This document shows, piece after piece, positions 16,722 through 25,765 of a stretch of 64,000 bases of DNA. A program made the position numbers and the translations under genes. The stretch lies in assembly GCF_900113745.1 (NCBI RefSeq), contig NZ_FOQL01000001.1, positions 1,550,001 to 1,614,000 of the forward strand, read 5' to 3'. The stretch is from Pseudomonas guineae. Its GTDB lineage: Bacteria > Pseudomonadota > Gammaproteobacteria > Pseudomonadales > Pseudomonadaceae. The notes under the pieces are model-generated. The model made no database searches, was not told where the DNA came from, and worked only from the letters and a program-made list of their open reading frames with translations. Position 1 is the stretch's first letter, and every line of letters begins with the position of its first letter.

Positions 16722-18270
16722 AGCAAACCCACTGCTCACCGCCCTGATCCCCCTGGTCGCTGACCTGTCCCGCGAACTGCCCGAGGCCGAGCGCTATCGC
16801 CGCCTGCTGCAAGCGCTCAGGCAATTGCTGCCCTGCGACGCCGTGGCCCTGCTCAAGCTCGACGGTGAGGTATTGATCCCGCTGGCGGTCGAGGGCCTGA
16901 GTGCAGATACCCTCGGCAGGCGTTTCAAGCTCAGCGAACAGCCACGCCTGCAAGCGCTGCTCGCGCAACGCGGGCCACTGCGTTTTGCCACCGACTGCGG
17001 CATGCCAGACCCGTATGACGGCCTGGTCGACGGTCATCGCGGCCACCTGCCCGTGCATGACTGCCTCGGCTGCCCGCTCTATGTACAAGATCAGCCCTGG
17101 GGCTTGCTGACCCTCGACTCGCTCGACCCCGCCAGTTTTGGCCGGGTGGACCTGGACAACCTGCAGGCCTTCGCCAGCCTCGCGGCCGCCACGGTGATGG
17201 CCAGCGAGCGAATCAACGCCCTGCTACAACGCGCCGAAGACCAGCACCAATTGGCTGAGGCCTATAAGCAGGCAGCGATTCAACAGCGCCCGCGTGAACT
17301 GATCGGCCAGAGCGCGGTGCACAAACAGCTGCAGCAGGAAATCGCCCTGGTCGGCAACAGCGAGCTGAACGTGCTGATCAGTGGCGAAACCGGGGTCGGC
17401 AAAGAGCTGGTGGCCGAAGCCCTGCACGCCGCCTCGCCGCGCGCCAATCGGCCCATGATCAGCCTGAACTGCGCGGCGCTGCCGGATAACCTGGTGGAAA
17501 GCGAACTGTTTGGCCATGTACGCGGCGCCTTCACCGGGGCGCACAACGAACGCCGCGGCAAGTTCGAACTGGCCGATGACGGCAGCCTGTTTCTCGATGA
17601 AATCGGCGAACTGCCGCTGCCCGCTCAGGCTAAGCTGTTGCGCGTACTGCAAAGTGGCCAGCTGCAACGCGTGGGTGCCGACCAGGAGCAGCGGGTCAAC
17701 GTACGGGTACTGGCCGCCAGCAACCGTGACCTGGCCGAAGAAGTGCGCGCCGGACGCTTTCGCGCCGACCTCTACCATCGCCTAAGTGTTTACCCGCTCA
17801 AGGTGCCTGCCCTGCGCGAACGCGGGCGTGATGTGTTGCTATTGGCTGGCTACTTTCTTGAGGAAAACCGAGCCCGCTTGGGACTGCGCAGCGTGCGCCT
17901 GACCCAAGCCGCACAAGCCAGCCTGCTGAGCTACGCCTGGCCAGGTAATGTGCGCGAACTGGAGCACCTGATCGGCCGCGCTGCGCTCAAGGCACTCGCC
18001 GGGTGCAGCGAACGCCCACGCATTCTCAGCATCGACAGCGTCCACCTCGACCTGCCAGAGCAACACCCTGACATGCCTCTCGCCTCATCCAGCAGCCAAG
18101 CAGTAACACCTAACAACCTGCCGCTGCGCGAGGCCGTCGACGCCTACCAGAAACAGCTGATCAGCCAGACCCTCAACCGCCATCAGCACAAATGGGCAGC
18201 CGCCGCACGCGAACTGGGCCTCGACCGCGCTAACCTGATCCGCTTGGCCAAACGTCTGGGCCTTAATTAA
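16717..18270 (+). CDS. norR: NorR/FhpR, NO-sensing sigma-54 activator
   Basis: This 517-aa protein has an N-terminal GAF domain (about 1-170) that in NorR carries the NO-binding iron. An AAA+ domain follows, with Walker A GETGVGKE (about 222-229), GAFTGA at 270-275 for sigma-54 contact, and LFLDEIGELP. A Fis-type helix-turn-helix ends the protein (about 480-517, KWAAAARELGLDRANLIRLAKRL). Divergence from hmp matches the P. aeruginosa fhpR/fhp pair. No convincing Shine-Dalgarno precedes the ATG, which lies inside NorR box 3; translation may be weak. Confidence 0.95.
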   Translation: MTANPLLTALIPLVADLSRELPEAERYRRLLQALRQLLPCDAVALLKLDGEVLIPLAVEGLSADTLGRRFKLSEQPRLQALLAQRGPLRFATDCGMPDPYDGLVDGHRGHLPVHDCLGCPLYVQDQPWGLLTLDSLDPASFGRVDLDNLQAFASLAAATVMASERINALLQRAEDQHQLAEAYKQAAIQQRPRELIGQSAVHKQLQQEIALVGNSELNVLISGETGVGKELVAEALHAASPRANRPMISLNCAALPDNLVESELFGHVRGAFTGAHNERRGKFELADDGSLFLDEIGELPLPAQAKLLRVLQSGQLQRVGADQEQRVNVRVLAASNRDLAEEVRAGRFRADLYHRLSVYPLKVPALRERGRDVLLLAGYFLEENRARLGLRSVRLTQAAQASLLSYAWPGNVRELEHLIGRAALKALAGCSERPRILSIDSVHLDLPEQHPDMPLASSSSQAVTPNNLPLREAVDAYQKQLISQTLNRHQHKWAAAARELGLDRANLIRLAKRLGLN

Positions 18271-18295
18271 TCCGCAGTAGCGTTAGGGTCTAACG

Positions 18296-18326
18296 AAAAA
18301 GCCCCGGATTTTCATCCAGGGCTTTT
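18296..18326. terminator. Bidirectional terminator between norR and tRNA-Arg
   Basis: A hairpin with arms GCCCCGGAT and ATCCAGGGC (one mismatch) is flanked by five A on the left and four T on the right. It can stop norR transcription to the right and the tRNA transcript to the left. Confidence 0.85.
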
Positions 18327-18336
18327 GCTTTGAAAG

Positions 18337-18413
18337 TGGTGCACCAGACGGGATTCGAACCCATGACCACTGCCTTCGGAGGGCAGTACTCTATCCAGCT
18401 GAGCTACTGGTGC
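18337..18413 (-). tRNA. tRNA-Arg (CCG)
   Basis: The 77-nt minus-strand sequence folds as a cloverleaf: acceptor GCACCAG/CTGGTGC, T-loop GGTTCGAATCC, and anticodon stem CTGCC/GGCAG around the loop CTCCGAA. The anticodon is therefore CCG, reading CGG arginine codons. The 3' CCA is encoded. No partial second copy of the 3' end is visible nearby, so I see no integrated island using it as an attachment site. Confidence 0.96.
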
Positions 18414-18747
18414 AACGCGGCGCAATCATACGCATCTCGCTGGCGGGCGTCCATGCCGCTACTTTGTTCGTGATTCTGCACGCAGAGCACCGTCTAGCCA
18501 CCAATCCTCTTGGGCAGCAAATAAGCGCCTGCATCGTTAATTTTTTCGAACAGACTATTGCCCTTTACCCCTCCTGACCCTAGCATTCGTTTGAGATTTC
18601 AAACGCTCTTGCTGAAATTGGCTACGCCAGACTTTTTAGCCCGCCTATTACGCGGCATGAGCTCAACGATCAAATCCAGCGCCGCTGTAGGGCGACGCAT
18701 TCGATGATACGTACCGATGCCAGGGTGTCGGAATTGAGGAGACTGCC
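18414..18747. promoter_or_regulatory. Upstream region of gabD with a short palindrome
   Basis: This 334-base stretch has no convincing gene. At 18588-18605 it has an inverted repeat, CGTTTGA-GATT-TCAAACG, with perfect 7-bp arms, about 145 bases before gabD, which is a candidate operator for the GABA genes. A GGAG ribosome-binding site precedes the gabD ATG. I could not place -35/-10 or -24/-12 elements with confidence. Confidence 0.5.
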
Positions 18748-20196
18748 ATGCAACTGAAAGACACCCAGCTGTTCCGCCAGCAGGCTTATATCGACGGCAC
18801 CTGGATGGACGCCGACAGCGGCCAGACCATCAAGGTCAATAACCCGGCCACCGGCGAGATAATTGGTAGCGTGCCCAAGATGGGCGCCGCCGAAACCCGT
18901 CGAGCCATTGAAGCCGCTGAGAAAGCACTCCCCGCTTGGCGTGCACTGACCGCCAAGGAGCGCTCGAACAAGCTGCGTCGCTGGTTCGAGCTGATCATCG
19001 AGAATCAAGATGACTTGGCTCGGCTGATGACTCTCGAGCAAGGCAAGCCGTTGACCGAAGCCAAAGGCGAGATCGTCTACGCAGCCTCCTTTATCGAATG
19101 GTTTGCTGAAGAAGCCAAGCGTGTTTATGGCGACGTGATTCCTGGCCACCAGCCAGACAAGCGCCTGATCGTGATCAAGCAGCCGATTGGTGTCACCGCT
19201 GCGATTACGCCGTGGAACTTCCCGGCAGCCATGATCACCCGTAAAGCCGGACCAGCCTTGGCAGCCGGTTGCACCATGGTGCTCAAGCCGGCGTCGCAAA
19301 CGCCGTTCTCTGCATTCGCTTTGGCTGAACTGGCCCAGCGCGCAGGCATCCCTGCCGGTGTGTTCAGCGTGGTATCCGGCAGCGCAGGTGATATTGGCAG
19401 CGAACTGACCAGCAACCCGATCGTGCGTAAGTTGTCCTTCACCGGCTCAACTGATATCGGTCGTCAGCTGATGGCTGAATGTGCCAAGGACATTAAGAAG
19501 GTCTCCCTTGAACTGGGTGGTAACGCGCCGTTCATTGTGTTCGACGACGCGGATTTGGATAAGGCCGTCGAAGGCGCGATCATTTCCAAGTACCGCAACA
19601 ACGGCCAGACCTGCGTCTGCGCCAACCGCCTGTACATTCAAGACGGCGTGTACGACGCCTTCGCCGAGAAGTTGGCCGCCGCCGTGGCTAAGTTACAGAT
19701 CGGCAATGGCCTGGATGAAGGCACCACCACTGGCCCGCTGATTGATGACAAAGCCGTAGCCAAGGTCCAGGAACACATCGCCGACGCCCTGAGCAAAGGC
19801 GCTCGCCTACTCACGGGCGGCAAGCCGCATGCCTTGGGCGGCAGCTTCTTCGAGCCGACCATTCTGGTCGACGTGCCGAACAACGCCGCCGTGGCCAAGG
19901 AAGAAACCTTCGGCCCACTGGCACCGCTGTTCCGCTTCAAGGATGAAGCTGATGTGATCGCCATGGCCAACGACACCGAATTCGGCTTGGCCTCGTACTT
20001 CTATGCCCGTGACCTCGGTCGTGTGTTCCGCGTAGCAGAAGCGTTGGAGTACGGCATGGTCGGCGTCAACACCGGGTTGATCTCCAATGAAGTGGCGCCG
20101 TTCGGCGGCGTGAAAGCCTCGGGCCTCGGCCGTGAAGGCTCGAAGTACGGCATTGAGGACTACCTGGAAATCAAATACCTCTGCCTAGGCATCTAA
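18748..20196 (+). CDS. gabD: Succinate-semialdehyde dehydrogenase (NADP+)
   Basis: This 482-aa enzyme oxidises succinate semialdehyde to succinate, the last step of GABA breakdown. The family Glu is E255 (SLELGGNAPF) and the catalytic Cys is C289 (NNGQTCVCANR). The N-terminal cofactor motif is PWNFPAAMITRKAGPALAAG. Length is typical of GabD. The start follows GAGGAG. gabT follows after 172 bases on the same strand; the pair is the standard Pseudomonas gabDT locus. Confidence 0.96.
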   Translation: MQLKDTQLFRQQAYIDGTWMDADSGQTIKVNNPATGEIIGSVPKMGAAETRRAIEAAEKALPAWRALTAKERSNKLRRWFELIIENQDDLARLMTLEQGKPLTEAKGEIVYAASFIEWFAEEAKRVYGDVIPGHQPDKRLIVIKQPIGVTAAITPWNFPAAMITRKAGPALAAGCTMVLKPASQTPFSAFALAELAQRAGIPAGVFSVVSGSAGDIGSELTSNPIVRKLSFTGSTDIGRQLMAECAKDIKKVSLELGGNAPFIVFDDADLDKAVEGAIISKYRNNGQTCVCANRLYIQDGVYDAFAEKLAAAVAKLQIGNGLDEGTTTGPLIDDKAVAKVQEHIADALSKGARLLTGGKPHALGGSFFEPTILVDVPNNAAVAKEETFGPLAPLFRFKDEADVIAMANDTEFGLASYFYARDLGRVFRVAEALEYGMVGVNTGLISNEVAPFGGVKASGLGREGSKYGIEDYLEIKYLCLGI

Positions 20197-20368
20197 ACGC
20201 CTGGCGGTATAGACCTCGCAGAAGGTGCACGAGAGCGCTGCATCTTCTGTATATAACGAACAGACCTGTGCCCAAGCGCGCTGTGGCAGTCGATCATCGA
20301 ATACTGCCAGGTCGCTTTCGGTACACATCCTTGAACCACGCCGAGATTAACCGGCGAATGAGGAATTT

Positions 20369-21649
20369 ATGAGCAAGACCAACGAATCTTTGATGCAACG
20401 CCGTACCGCTGCCGTTCCGCGCGGTGTTGGCCAGATCCACCCGATCTTCGCCGAGTCGGCGAAAAACGCCACCGTCACCGACGTTGAAGGTCGTGAATTT
20501 ATCGACTTCGCCGGCGGTATCGCGGTGCTCAATACCGGCCACCTGCACCCTAAAATCATCGCTGCCGTGCAGGAACAGCTGACCAAGTTGACCCACACCT
20601 GCTTCCAGGTATTGGCCTACGAGCCCTACGTTGAGCTGTGCGAGAAAATCAACGCCAAGGTGCCCGGCGACTTCACCAAGAAAACCCTGCTGGTCACTAC
20701 CGGCTCTGAAGCGGTGGAAAACGCAGTAAAAATTGCCCGCGCCGCCACCGGCCGTACCGGCGTAATCGCGTTCACCGGTGCTTATCATGGTCGCACGATG
20801 ATGACCCTGGGCCTGACCGGTAAGGTGGTGCCCTACTCAGCCGGCATGGGCTTGATGCCCGGCGGTATCTTCCGCGCACAGTACCCGTGCGCGCTGCACG
20901 GCGTCAGCACGGATGACGCCATCGCCAGCATCGAACGCGTCTTCAAGAACGACGCCGAGCCAAAAGACATCGCCGCGATCATCATCGAGCCGGTGCAGGG
21001 TGAGGGCGGTTTCTATGTAGCGCCGAAAGACTTTATGCAGCGCCTGCGTGCCCTGTGTGACCAGCACGGCATTCTGCTGATTGCTGACGAAGTGCAAACC
21101 GGTGCCGGCCGCACGGGCACCTTCTTTGCCATGGAGCAAATGGGCGTCAGCGCCGACCTGACCACCTTCGCCAAATCCATTGCCGGCGGCTTCCCGGTGG
21201 CCGGTGTCTGTGGCAAGGCCGAGTACATGGACGCCATCGCCCCAGGCGGTTTGGGCGGCACCTACGCCGGCAGCCCGATTGCTTGCGCCGCAGCACTGGC
21301 GGTAATTGATGTATTTGAGGAAGAGAAGCTGCTGGAGCGTTGCCATGCGGTTGGCGAACATCTGGTCACAGGCCTCAAAGCCATCCAGACCAAGCACAAG
21401 GTCATAGGTGATGTACGTGCTCTGGGTGCGATGATCGCCATCGAGCTGTTCGAAGATGGCGACCTGCACAAGCCGAACGCGGCGCTGACCGCCGCCGTGG
21501 TGGCCAAGGCTCGCGACAAGGGCCTGATCCTGCTGTCGTGCGGTACTTACGGCAACGTGTTGCGCGTACTGGTGCCACTGACCGCCGAAGACGTCCTGCT
21601 GGACAAAGGTTTGGCCATCATCGACGAGTGCTTCGACGAGCTGGCATAA
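20369..21649 (+). CDS. gabT: 4-aminobutyrate aminotransferase
   Basis: This 426-aa class III PLP aminotransferase moves the amino group of GABA to 2-oxoglutarate, giving succinate semialdehyde for GabD. The PLP Lys is K269 (TTFAKSIAGGFPVAG). Other signatures are TTGSEAVENAVKIARAATGR, AYHGRTMMTLGLTGK and ADEVQTGAGRTG. Length and sequence fit GabT closely. It ends just before a strong bidirectional terminator shared with the convergent gene. Confidence 0.96.
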   Translation: MSKTNESLMQRRTAAVPRGVGQIHPIFAESAKNATVTDVEGREFIDFAGGIAVLNTGHLHPKIIAAVQEQLTKLTHTCFQVLAYEPYVELCEKINAKVPGDFTKKTLLVTTGSEAVENAVKIARAATGRTGVIAFTGAYHGRTMMTLGLTGKVVPYSAGMGLMPGGIFRAQYPCALHGVSTDDAIASIERVFKNDAEPKDIAAIIIEPVQGEGGFYVAPKDFMQRLRALCDQHGILLIADEVQTGAGRTGTFFAMEQMGVSADLTTFAKSIAGGFPVAGVCGKAEYMDAIAPGGLGGTYAGSPIACAAALAVIDVFEEEKLLERCHAVGEHLVTGLKAIQTKHKVIGDVRALGAMIAIELFEDGDLHKPNAALTAAVVAKARDKGLILLSCGTYGNVLRVLVPLTAEDVLLDKGLAIIDECFDELA

Positions 21650-21671
21650 GCGCGGGGCTTAACCCGGCCAT

Positions 21672-21699
21672 AAAAAAGACCCGCTTCGGCGGGTCTTTT
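21672..21699. terminator. Bidirectional terminator after gabT
   Basis: AAAAGACCCGC, the tetraloop TTCG, and GCGGGTCTTTT form a perfect hairpin with A and T tracts on each side. It serves gabT from the left and the GGDEF/EAL gene from the right. Confidence 0.93.
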
Positions 21700-21717
21700 G
21701 CGTTTGCACTGCTGTCG

Positions 21718-24624
21718 CTATTCCAACGCAGCGCCACGCTGTAGCAGCGCTGTGGTCGAACGCTGCTCCTCACCTACGGCAGTATCTGCCAGCAGAGACA
21801 GCGGTTGTGGATAACCGATGCAGTAGCCCTGGGCATAGTCGAGGCCCAGCTCGCGCACACAGTCCAGGGTCGCCTGGCTTTCGACAAACTCAGCCACGGT
21901 ACTCAAGCCCAACTGACTGGCAATTTTCCGCATCGAACCAACCATGGCTTGGTTGATTGGGTCGCTCTCCAGGCCACGGATAAAGCTGCCGTCGATCTTC
22001 ACAATATCCAGCGGCAGATGGCGTAGGTAAGCGTAGGAGGCAAAGCCGCTGCCGAAATCATCCAGTGCAACCTTCAGGCCCTGGCGGCGCAGCTGGTCGA
22101 TCCATTGCGCGGATACGCCCAACTCACCCAGTGCCACCATCTCGGTAACCTCGATGCACAGTTTGTGCGCCGGCAAGTTATGCCGACGCAGCTCGCGGTG
22201 AAGCATTTCATGGAAGGGTGCACTGAGCAGCGAGTTAGCAGTCAGGTTGACATTCACCTGCACCAGTTGCTCAAGGTGCCGCGGGTTATCCGCCAGCCAT
22301 TGCAGAAAGTGCATCACCACCCAGCGGTCAATGGCCTCGAGAAAGCCGTAGCGCTGCGCCGCATCAAGAAACTGCCCAGGGCTTATCCACTCGCCGCTAT
22401 CGGGGTCACGGTAACGCAGCAACACTTCGTAGCGCAGGCCGCTGCTATCCTCTTGCAAAGCCATCACTGGCTGATAGAACAGCTCGAAATGATCGTGCTC
22501 GATACCCTCGCGCAAACGGGTAATCCATTGCAGCTGACGTTGCTGTTCAAGCAGTACACCGTCGTCAAGATTGAACAGCTGTACACGGTTGCGGCCCTGG
22601 TGCTTGGCTAACTGGCTGGCGCTATCGGCCCAGTTCAGTGCGGTTTCCCAGTCGCTGACGGTGCTGTTCAGCTCCAGCAGCCCGATGCTGGCCTGCACCC
22701 TGAATGGCCGCCCCTGCCAACTGAAGACAAATTGCTCGACACAGTGGCGCAGAGTTTCCGCATGCGCCAACGCCGCGTCAGTATCAACTTCACACAGCAA
22801 CACGGCGAACTCATCTCCGCCGATACGCGCCAGCTCCGCCTGCGGCGACAGGTGGTGGTGCAGGTGACTGGCCAGCTGACGCAGTAATTGATCGCCAGCC
22901 GAATGCCCGCAGAGGTCATTGACCTGCTTGAACTGGTCAAGATCGAGGCTCAACAAATGGCTGAAGCGCAATGCGCCCTGACCCTTGAGGCTGTCGCGCA
23001 ATAAGCGCTCCAGTTCGCGGCGGTTGAGCAGGCCCGTCAGCGAGTCATGGGCGGCCAGGTACTGCAGGCGCTCTTCCAGTGCACGGCGCTCGCTGAGGTC
23101 GACGACGATGCCTTCGATACAATCCTGGGCAGGGCGCTTGTGCAGGGATAAATACACCCAGTGCATCTGCTCATCACAGCCCTGTATCCGGCATTCCAGG
23201 CTACTGGCGTGTTCGTTATCCAGCGCAGTGAGCAATTGCTCCCAATGCTGCTGGCCAAGTAGATGCTGCATGGTCAAGTCGGCCAGCGTGTCTGGCAGAG
23301 CCAGCAGCGCACTGAAGCTGGGATTGGCTTCGATCAGCGTGCCACTCTGGGTGCAGCGAAAAATCCCCTCGCCACTGCTGCTGAATAACGCCTGGTATTG
23401 CTCCAGATTACCCAGCGCTTGCGCCTTGCTGTGCAACAAGGCGCGGCGGATCTGCTCCAGTTGTTTATCGAGGATGCCGGCAAATATCAGCATGCTCAGC
23501 ACCGGCAAGTAGGCGTGCATGTAGTTGATACTTGAGGGTAACGGTATTAACCCGCTGCGCCCCAACGGCACCAACAGCATCAGCACCAGCGCCGAACTCC
23601 AGCACAACAGGTAGCCGATGGCGTAGGGCCGCTGCTTACGCACAGCGAGAATCAGCAGTAACAGCTGGAATCCCGCAGTCAGCAGAATCAGCACATTTAG
23701 CGCTTGGTAGGAGCGGTACTCACCATAACTGCTGATGGTCCAACCGCAGACCAGCAGGGTCAGCACAAACAGCGCATTACGCAGCCAACGCAGCCGGCCC
23801 AGCTCGAGCTTTAGTGCACTGACGAGAAACAGGCTGCTAAAAATCAGCATGCCCGGGTTGGCCAGATTAGCCAGCTGAGTCGACAGCCAGATCCACTGCG
23901 GCCCTACCAGACTGGTGACGCCATGCAAGCTGGCGTTATACAACGCCACACTGGCCACCGTCAGGCAAAACCACACCAACTGCGTTTCATGCAGGGTGCT
24001 GAAGCGCACCAGAAAAAACAGGGCCAGGCTTAGCAACGCACCCAGCAGCAGGCCACTGCGCATCCAGTGCTCAGCCAATAATAGCGGGCTTTGCTCAGCC
24101 GCCACCAACTGCATCGGCACGCTCAATGCCGAGCCGCTTTGTACTCGCAACAACAAGGTGTGGGGGCCCTGACCAAGGCGCGGCAGGTTAAGCAGAAAGT
24201 GTGGTGATGGCGCGCCACGCTCTAAAAAGGCTCGATGGTCGCCACTATAGAAAGGGGCAATCAGCCGTTCACGGTCATACAACCAAACTTCAATATCGTC
24301 GAGAAAGGGCCGATCGATAATCAGATCGAGGCGCTCAGCCACTGGTGCATCAAGACGGAATGCTAGCCACCAGGCGCTGGCCGAATAGCCCAGGCGCGGC
24401 GCGCCATCGATTCGCTTGCCCTCGACGGCAATACGCTCATGTACCTCAGCGGCGGTCAGGTTCCCGCTAGGGTCTTCCAGTACCAAGCTGGCGGGTACGT
24501 CCACCGGTTGTTTGAGCTGCTCGTTAGTGAGCACCAGCAATGGTACATCTGCGTATACCGGCACGCTGCCCAGCAAAAAACCAAGCAGCAGAGCTAGCAG
24601 GGGAAGATTGGACAGACGAAACAT
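21718..24624 (-). CDS. 7TMR-DISM / PAS / GGDEF / EAL membrane protein
   Basis: This 968-aa protein starts with a signal peptide (ends near VYA-DV). A periplasmic 7TMR-DISM extracellular domain (about 30-180, with SASAWWLAFRL) leads to seven transmembrane helices (about 185-380), a PAS domain (about 395-510), GGDEF (intact RIGGDEFAVLL near 602) and EAL. The EAL signature is EVLLR near 731, a common active variant, and DDFGSG is present. It can therefore both make and degrade c-di-GMP in principle. It is the last gene of a leftward unit with the BLUF and membrane proteins (gaps 85 and 11 bases). The periplasmic ligand is unknown. Confidence 0.93.
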   Translation of the reverse strand: MFRLSNLPLLALLLGFLLGSVPVYADVPLLVLTNEQLKQPVDVPASLVLEDPSGNLTAAEVHERIAVEGKRIDGAPRLGYSASAWWLAFRLDAPVAERLDLIIDRPFLDDIEVWLYDRERLIAPFYSGDHRAFLERGAPSPHFLLNLPRLGQGPHTLLLRVQSGSALSVPMQLVAAEQSPLLLAEHWMRSGLLLGALLSLALFFLVRFSTLHETQLVWFCLTVASVALYNASLHGVTSLVGPQWIWLSTQLANLANPGMLIFSSLFLVSALKLELGRLRWLRNALFVLTLLVCGWTISSYGEYRSYQALNVLILLTAGFQLLLLILAVRKQRPYAIGYLLCWSSALVLMLLVPLGRSGLIPLPSSINYMHAYLPVLSMLIFAGILDKQLEQIRRALLHSKAQALGNLEQYQALFSSSGEGIFRCTQSGTLIEANPSFSALLALPDTLADLTMQHLLGQQHWEQLLTALDNEHASSLECRIQGCDEQMHWVYLSLHKRPAQDCIEGIVVDLSERRALEERLQYLAAHDSLTGLLNRRELERLLRDSLKGQGALRFSHLLSLDLDQFKQVNDLCGHSAGDQLLRQLASHLHHHLSPQAELARIGGDEFAVLLCEVDTDAALAHAETLRHCVEQFVFSWQGRPFRVQASIGLLELNSTVSDWETALNWADSASQLAKHQGRNRVQLFNLDDGVLLEQQRQLQWITRLREGIEHDHFELFYQPVMALQEDSSGLRYEVLLRYRDPDSGEWISPGQFLDAAQRYGFLEAIDRWVVMHFLQWLADNPRHLEQLVQVNVNLTANSLLSAPFHEMLHRELRRHNLPAHKLCIEVTEMVALGELGVSAQWIDQLRRQGLKVALDDFGSGFASYAYLRHLPLDIVKIDGSFIRGLESDPINQAMVGSMRKIASQLGLSTVAEFVESQATLDCVRELGLDYAQGYCIGYPQPLSLLADTAVGEEQRSTTALLQRGAALE

Positions 24625-24709
24625 CCTGACGCCTCAATAAACTACGAAGTGCGCCAGGCTCAGGGAGGAACACCGCTCGCCGGCTAAGACGAGTTGACGC
24701 TGAGGAATA

Positions 24710-25144
24710 TTAGCTGAGAACCGGTGATTTGATTGCGCTAACGGTCTCACTCAGCTCCAGCAGCAAGCCGGTAATTTGCTCGGCACTCATATTGAAAGGG
24801 TCGAAACGATCGCTAGCCGAATACTTGAGGAACAACTCACGGTTGGCCTGCTTGGCACCCGCCCAACCCATGCTCCAATTGCTGTAACGGCGCATGCTGA
24901 TTTCTGCATAGTCAAGGATGGTCAGCTCCTTGTGCCGGCTGTCATCGGCCAGACGGTTGTACAGGGCATTCACCTCAGCACGCGGACCTTCCAGCGCCTG
25001 CAGAAAGATATCGGCATTGCAGCAGAGAATCCCCGTCAGACCTTTACGCGGGTTGTTACGTTGCGAGCTGTCGAGAATTTCACGAATCAGCTCGGCAGAG
25101 ACCTCGTGGCTGGCACGGCTGGCATAGGTAAGGCGGACAAGCAT
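24710..25144 (-). CDS. BLUF-domain blue-light sensor
   Basis: This 144-aa protein is a single BLUF domain (about 1-95) with a short helical tail. The flavin-site residues are present: Tyr7 (RLTYAS), Asn31 (QRNNPRKGLTGIL) and Gln49 (FLQALEG), and the late WSMGWAG motif supplies the semi-conserved Trp/Met. It binds FAD and responds to blue light; such short BLUF proteins act through a partner. The downstream gene encodes a GGDEF/EAL protein 85 bases away on the same strand, which is a likely output. Confidence 0.94.
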   Translation of the reverse strand: MLVRLTYASRASHEVSAELIREILDSSQRNNPRKGLTGILCCNADIFLQALEGPRAEVNALYNRLADDSRHKELTILDYAEISMRRYSNWSMGWAGAKQANRELFLKYSASDRFDPFNMSAEQITGLLLELSETVSAIKSPVLS

Positions 25145-25155
25145 AAAAATCTCCT

Positions 25156-25572
25156 TTAACGTGGCAACAGGACACGAACAAAAATCAGCGTGCCGACACC
25201 CCAGGCAGCGTTAACCAGAAAGCCGATCAAAAAGCGCCCCGGTAGCTGTGCCGGGTCAAAGCCCATCCCCTTGAGCGGAAATACCACTAGCAAAGCAACG
25301 GTGGTCAAGGCAATGCCGCCGAACAGCAGGGCTTTGATCCAGGGTTGTGGGGTGTGCGCCTGCCAGCGCAGAACCAGCAGCATCACCACCGCCCAGAGCC
25401 CACCCCAAAAAGATGCCGACAATAATGCGGGCACGCCCAACGGCGAAGTCGGGCTCAGGTTAAACGGCGCAAATGGCACCACGGCTAACGCATGCAACAA
25501 GCCCAAAACGGGCTGATGGAAAAACGGCACGGCCAGGAAGCCCGCGACAAAGAATAGACTCAAACGCAACAT
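25156..25572 (-). CDS. Small four-helix membrane protein
   Basis: This 138-aa protein has about four transmembrane helices (near 1-20, 45-65, 78-98 and 115-135) and no family motif I can name. I start at ATG 25572; a TTG two codons upstream is in frame. It ends 11 bases before the BLUF gene, so the two are co-transcribed. It may belong to the light-response unit, but no function can be read from the sequence. Confidence 0.75.
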   Translation of the reverse strand: MLRLSLFFVAGFLAVPFFHQPVLGLLHALAVVPFAPFNLSPTSPLGVPALLSASFWGGLWAVVMLLVLRWQAHTPQPWIKALLFGGIALTTVALLVVFPLKGMGFDPAQLPGRFLIGFLVNAAWGVGTLIFVRVLLPR

Positions 25573-25616
25573 CAGCAACTCGCTCGCTAACTAGTGTTGG
25601 CCGATACTGCCTTAAC

Positions 25617-25649
25617 TGTATAAGATTTGTACAACTTATTACGTAATAA
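25617..25649. promoter_or_regulatory. Operator-like repeats between BLUF unit and arsS
   Basis: TGTATA (25617) and TGTACA (25628) lie 11 bases apart; the second is part of the 8-bp palindrome TTGTACAA (25627-25634). The perfect 14-bp palindrome TTATTACGTAATAA is at 25636-25649. These lie 45-80 bases before the membrane-protein start and about 120 before arsS. TGTACA half-sites recall MerR-type light regulators of the LitR/CarH group, but that link is from memory and unproven. Confidence 0.5.
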
Positions 25650-25765
25650 TCTTCTGCCTCCCGCCGTAACAAAATCCCTCGAGCACTCTCTATAGTGGCG
25701 ACATCAAGGCTGAGCCCACTCAGCCACTGCGCCACGCGGCGCGACTGTATTTAAAGGAGCCTCCT

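Noticed and set aside
18337..18413. tRNA-Arg as an integration site for a genomic island
   Set aside because: No integrase, no second copy of the tRNA 3' end, and both sides hold ordinary chromosomal genes.
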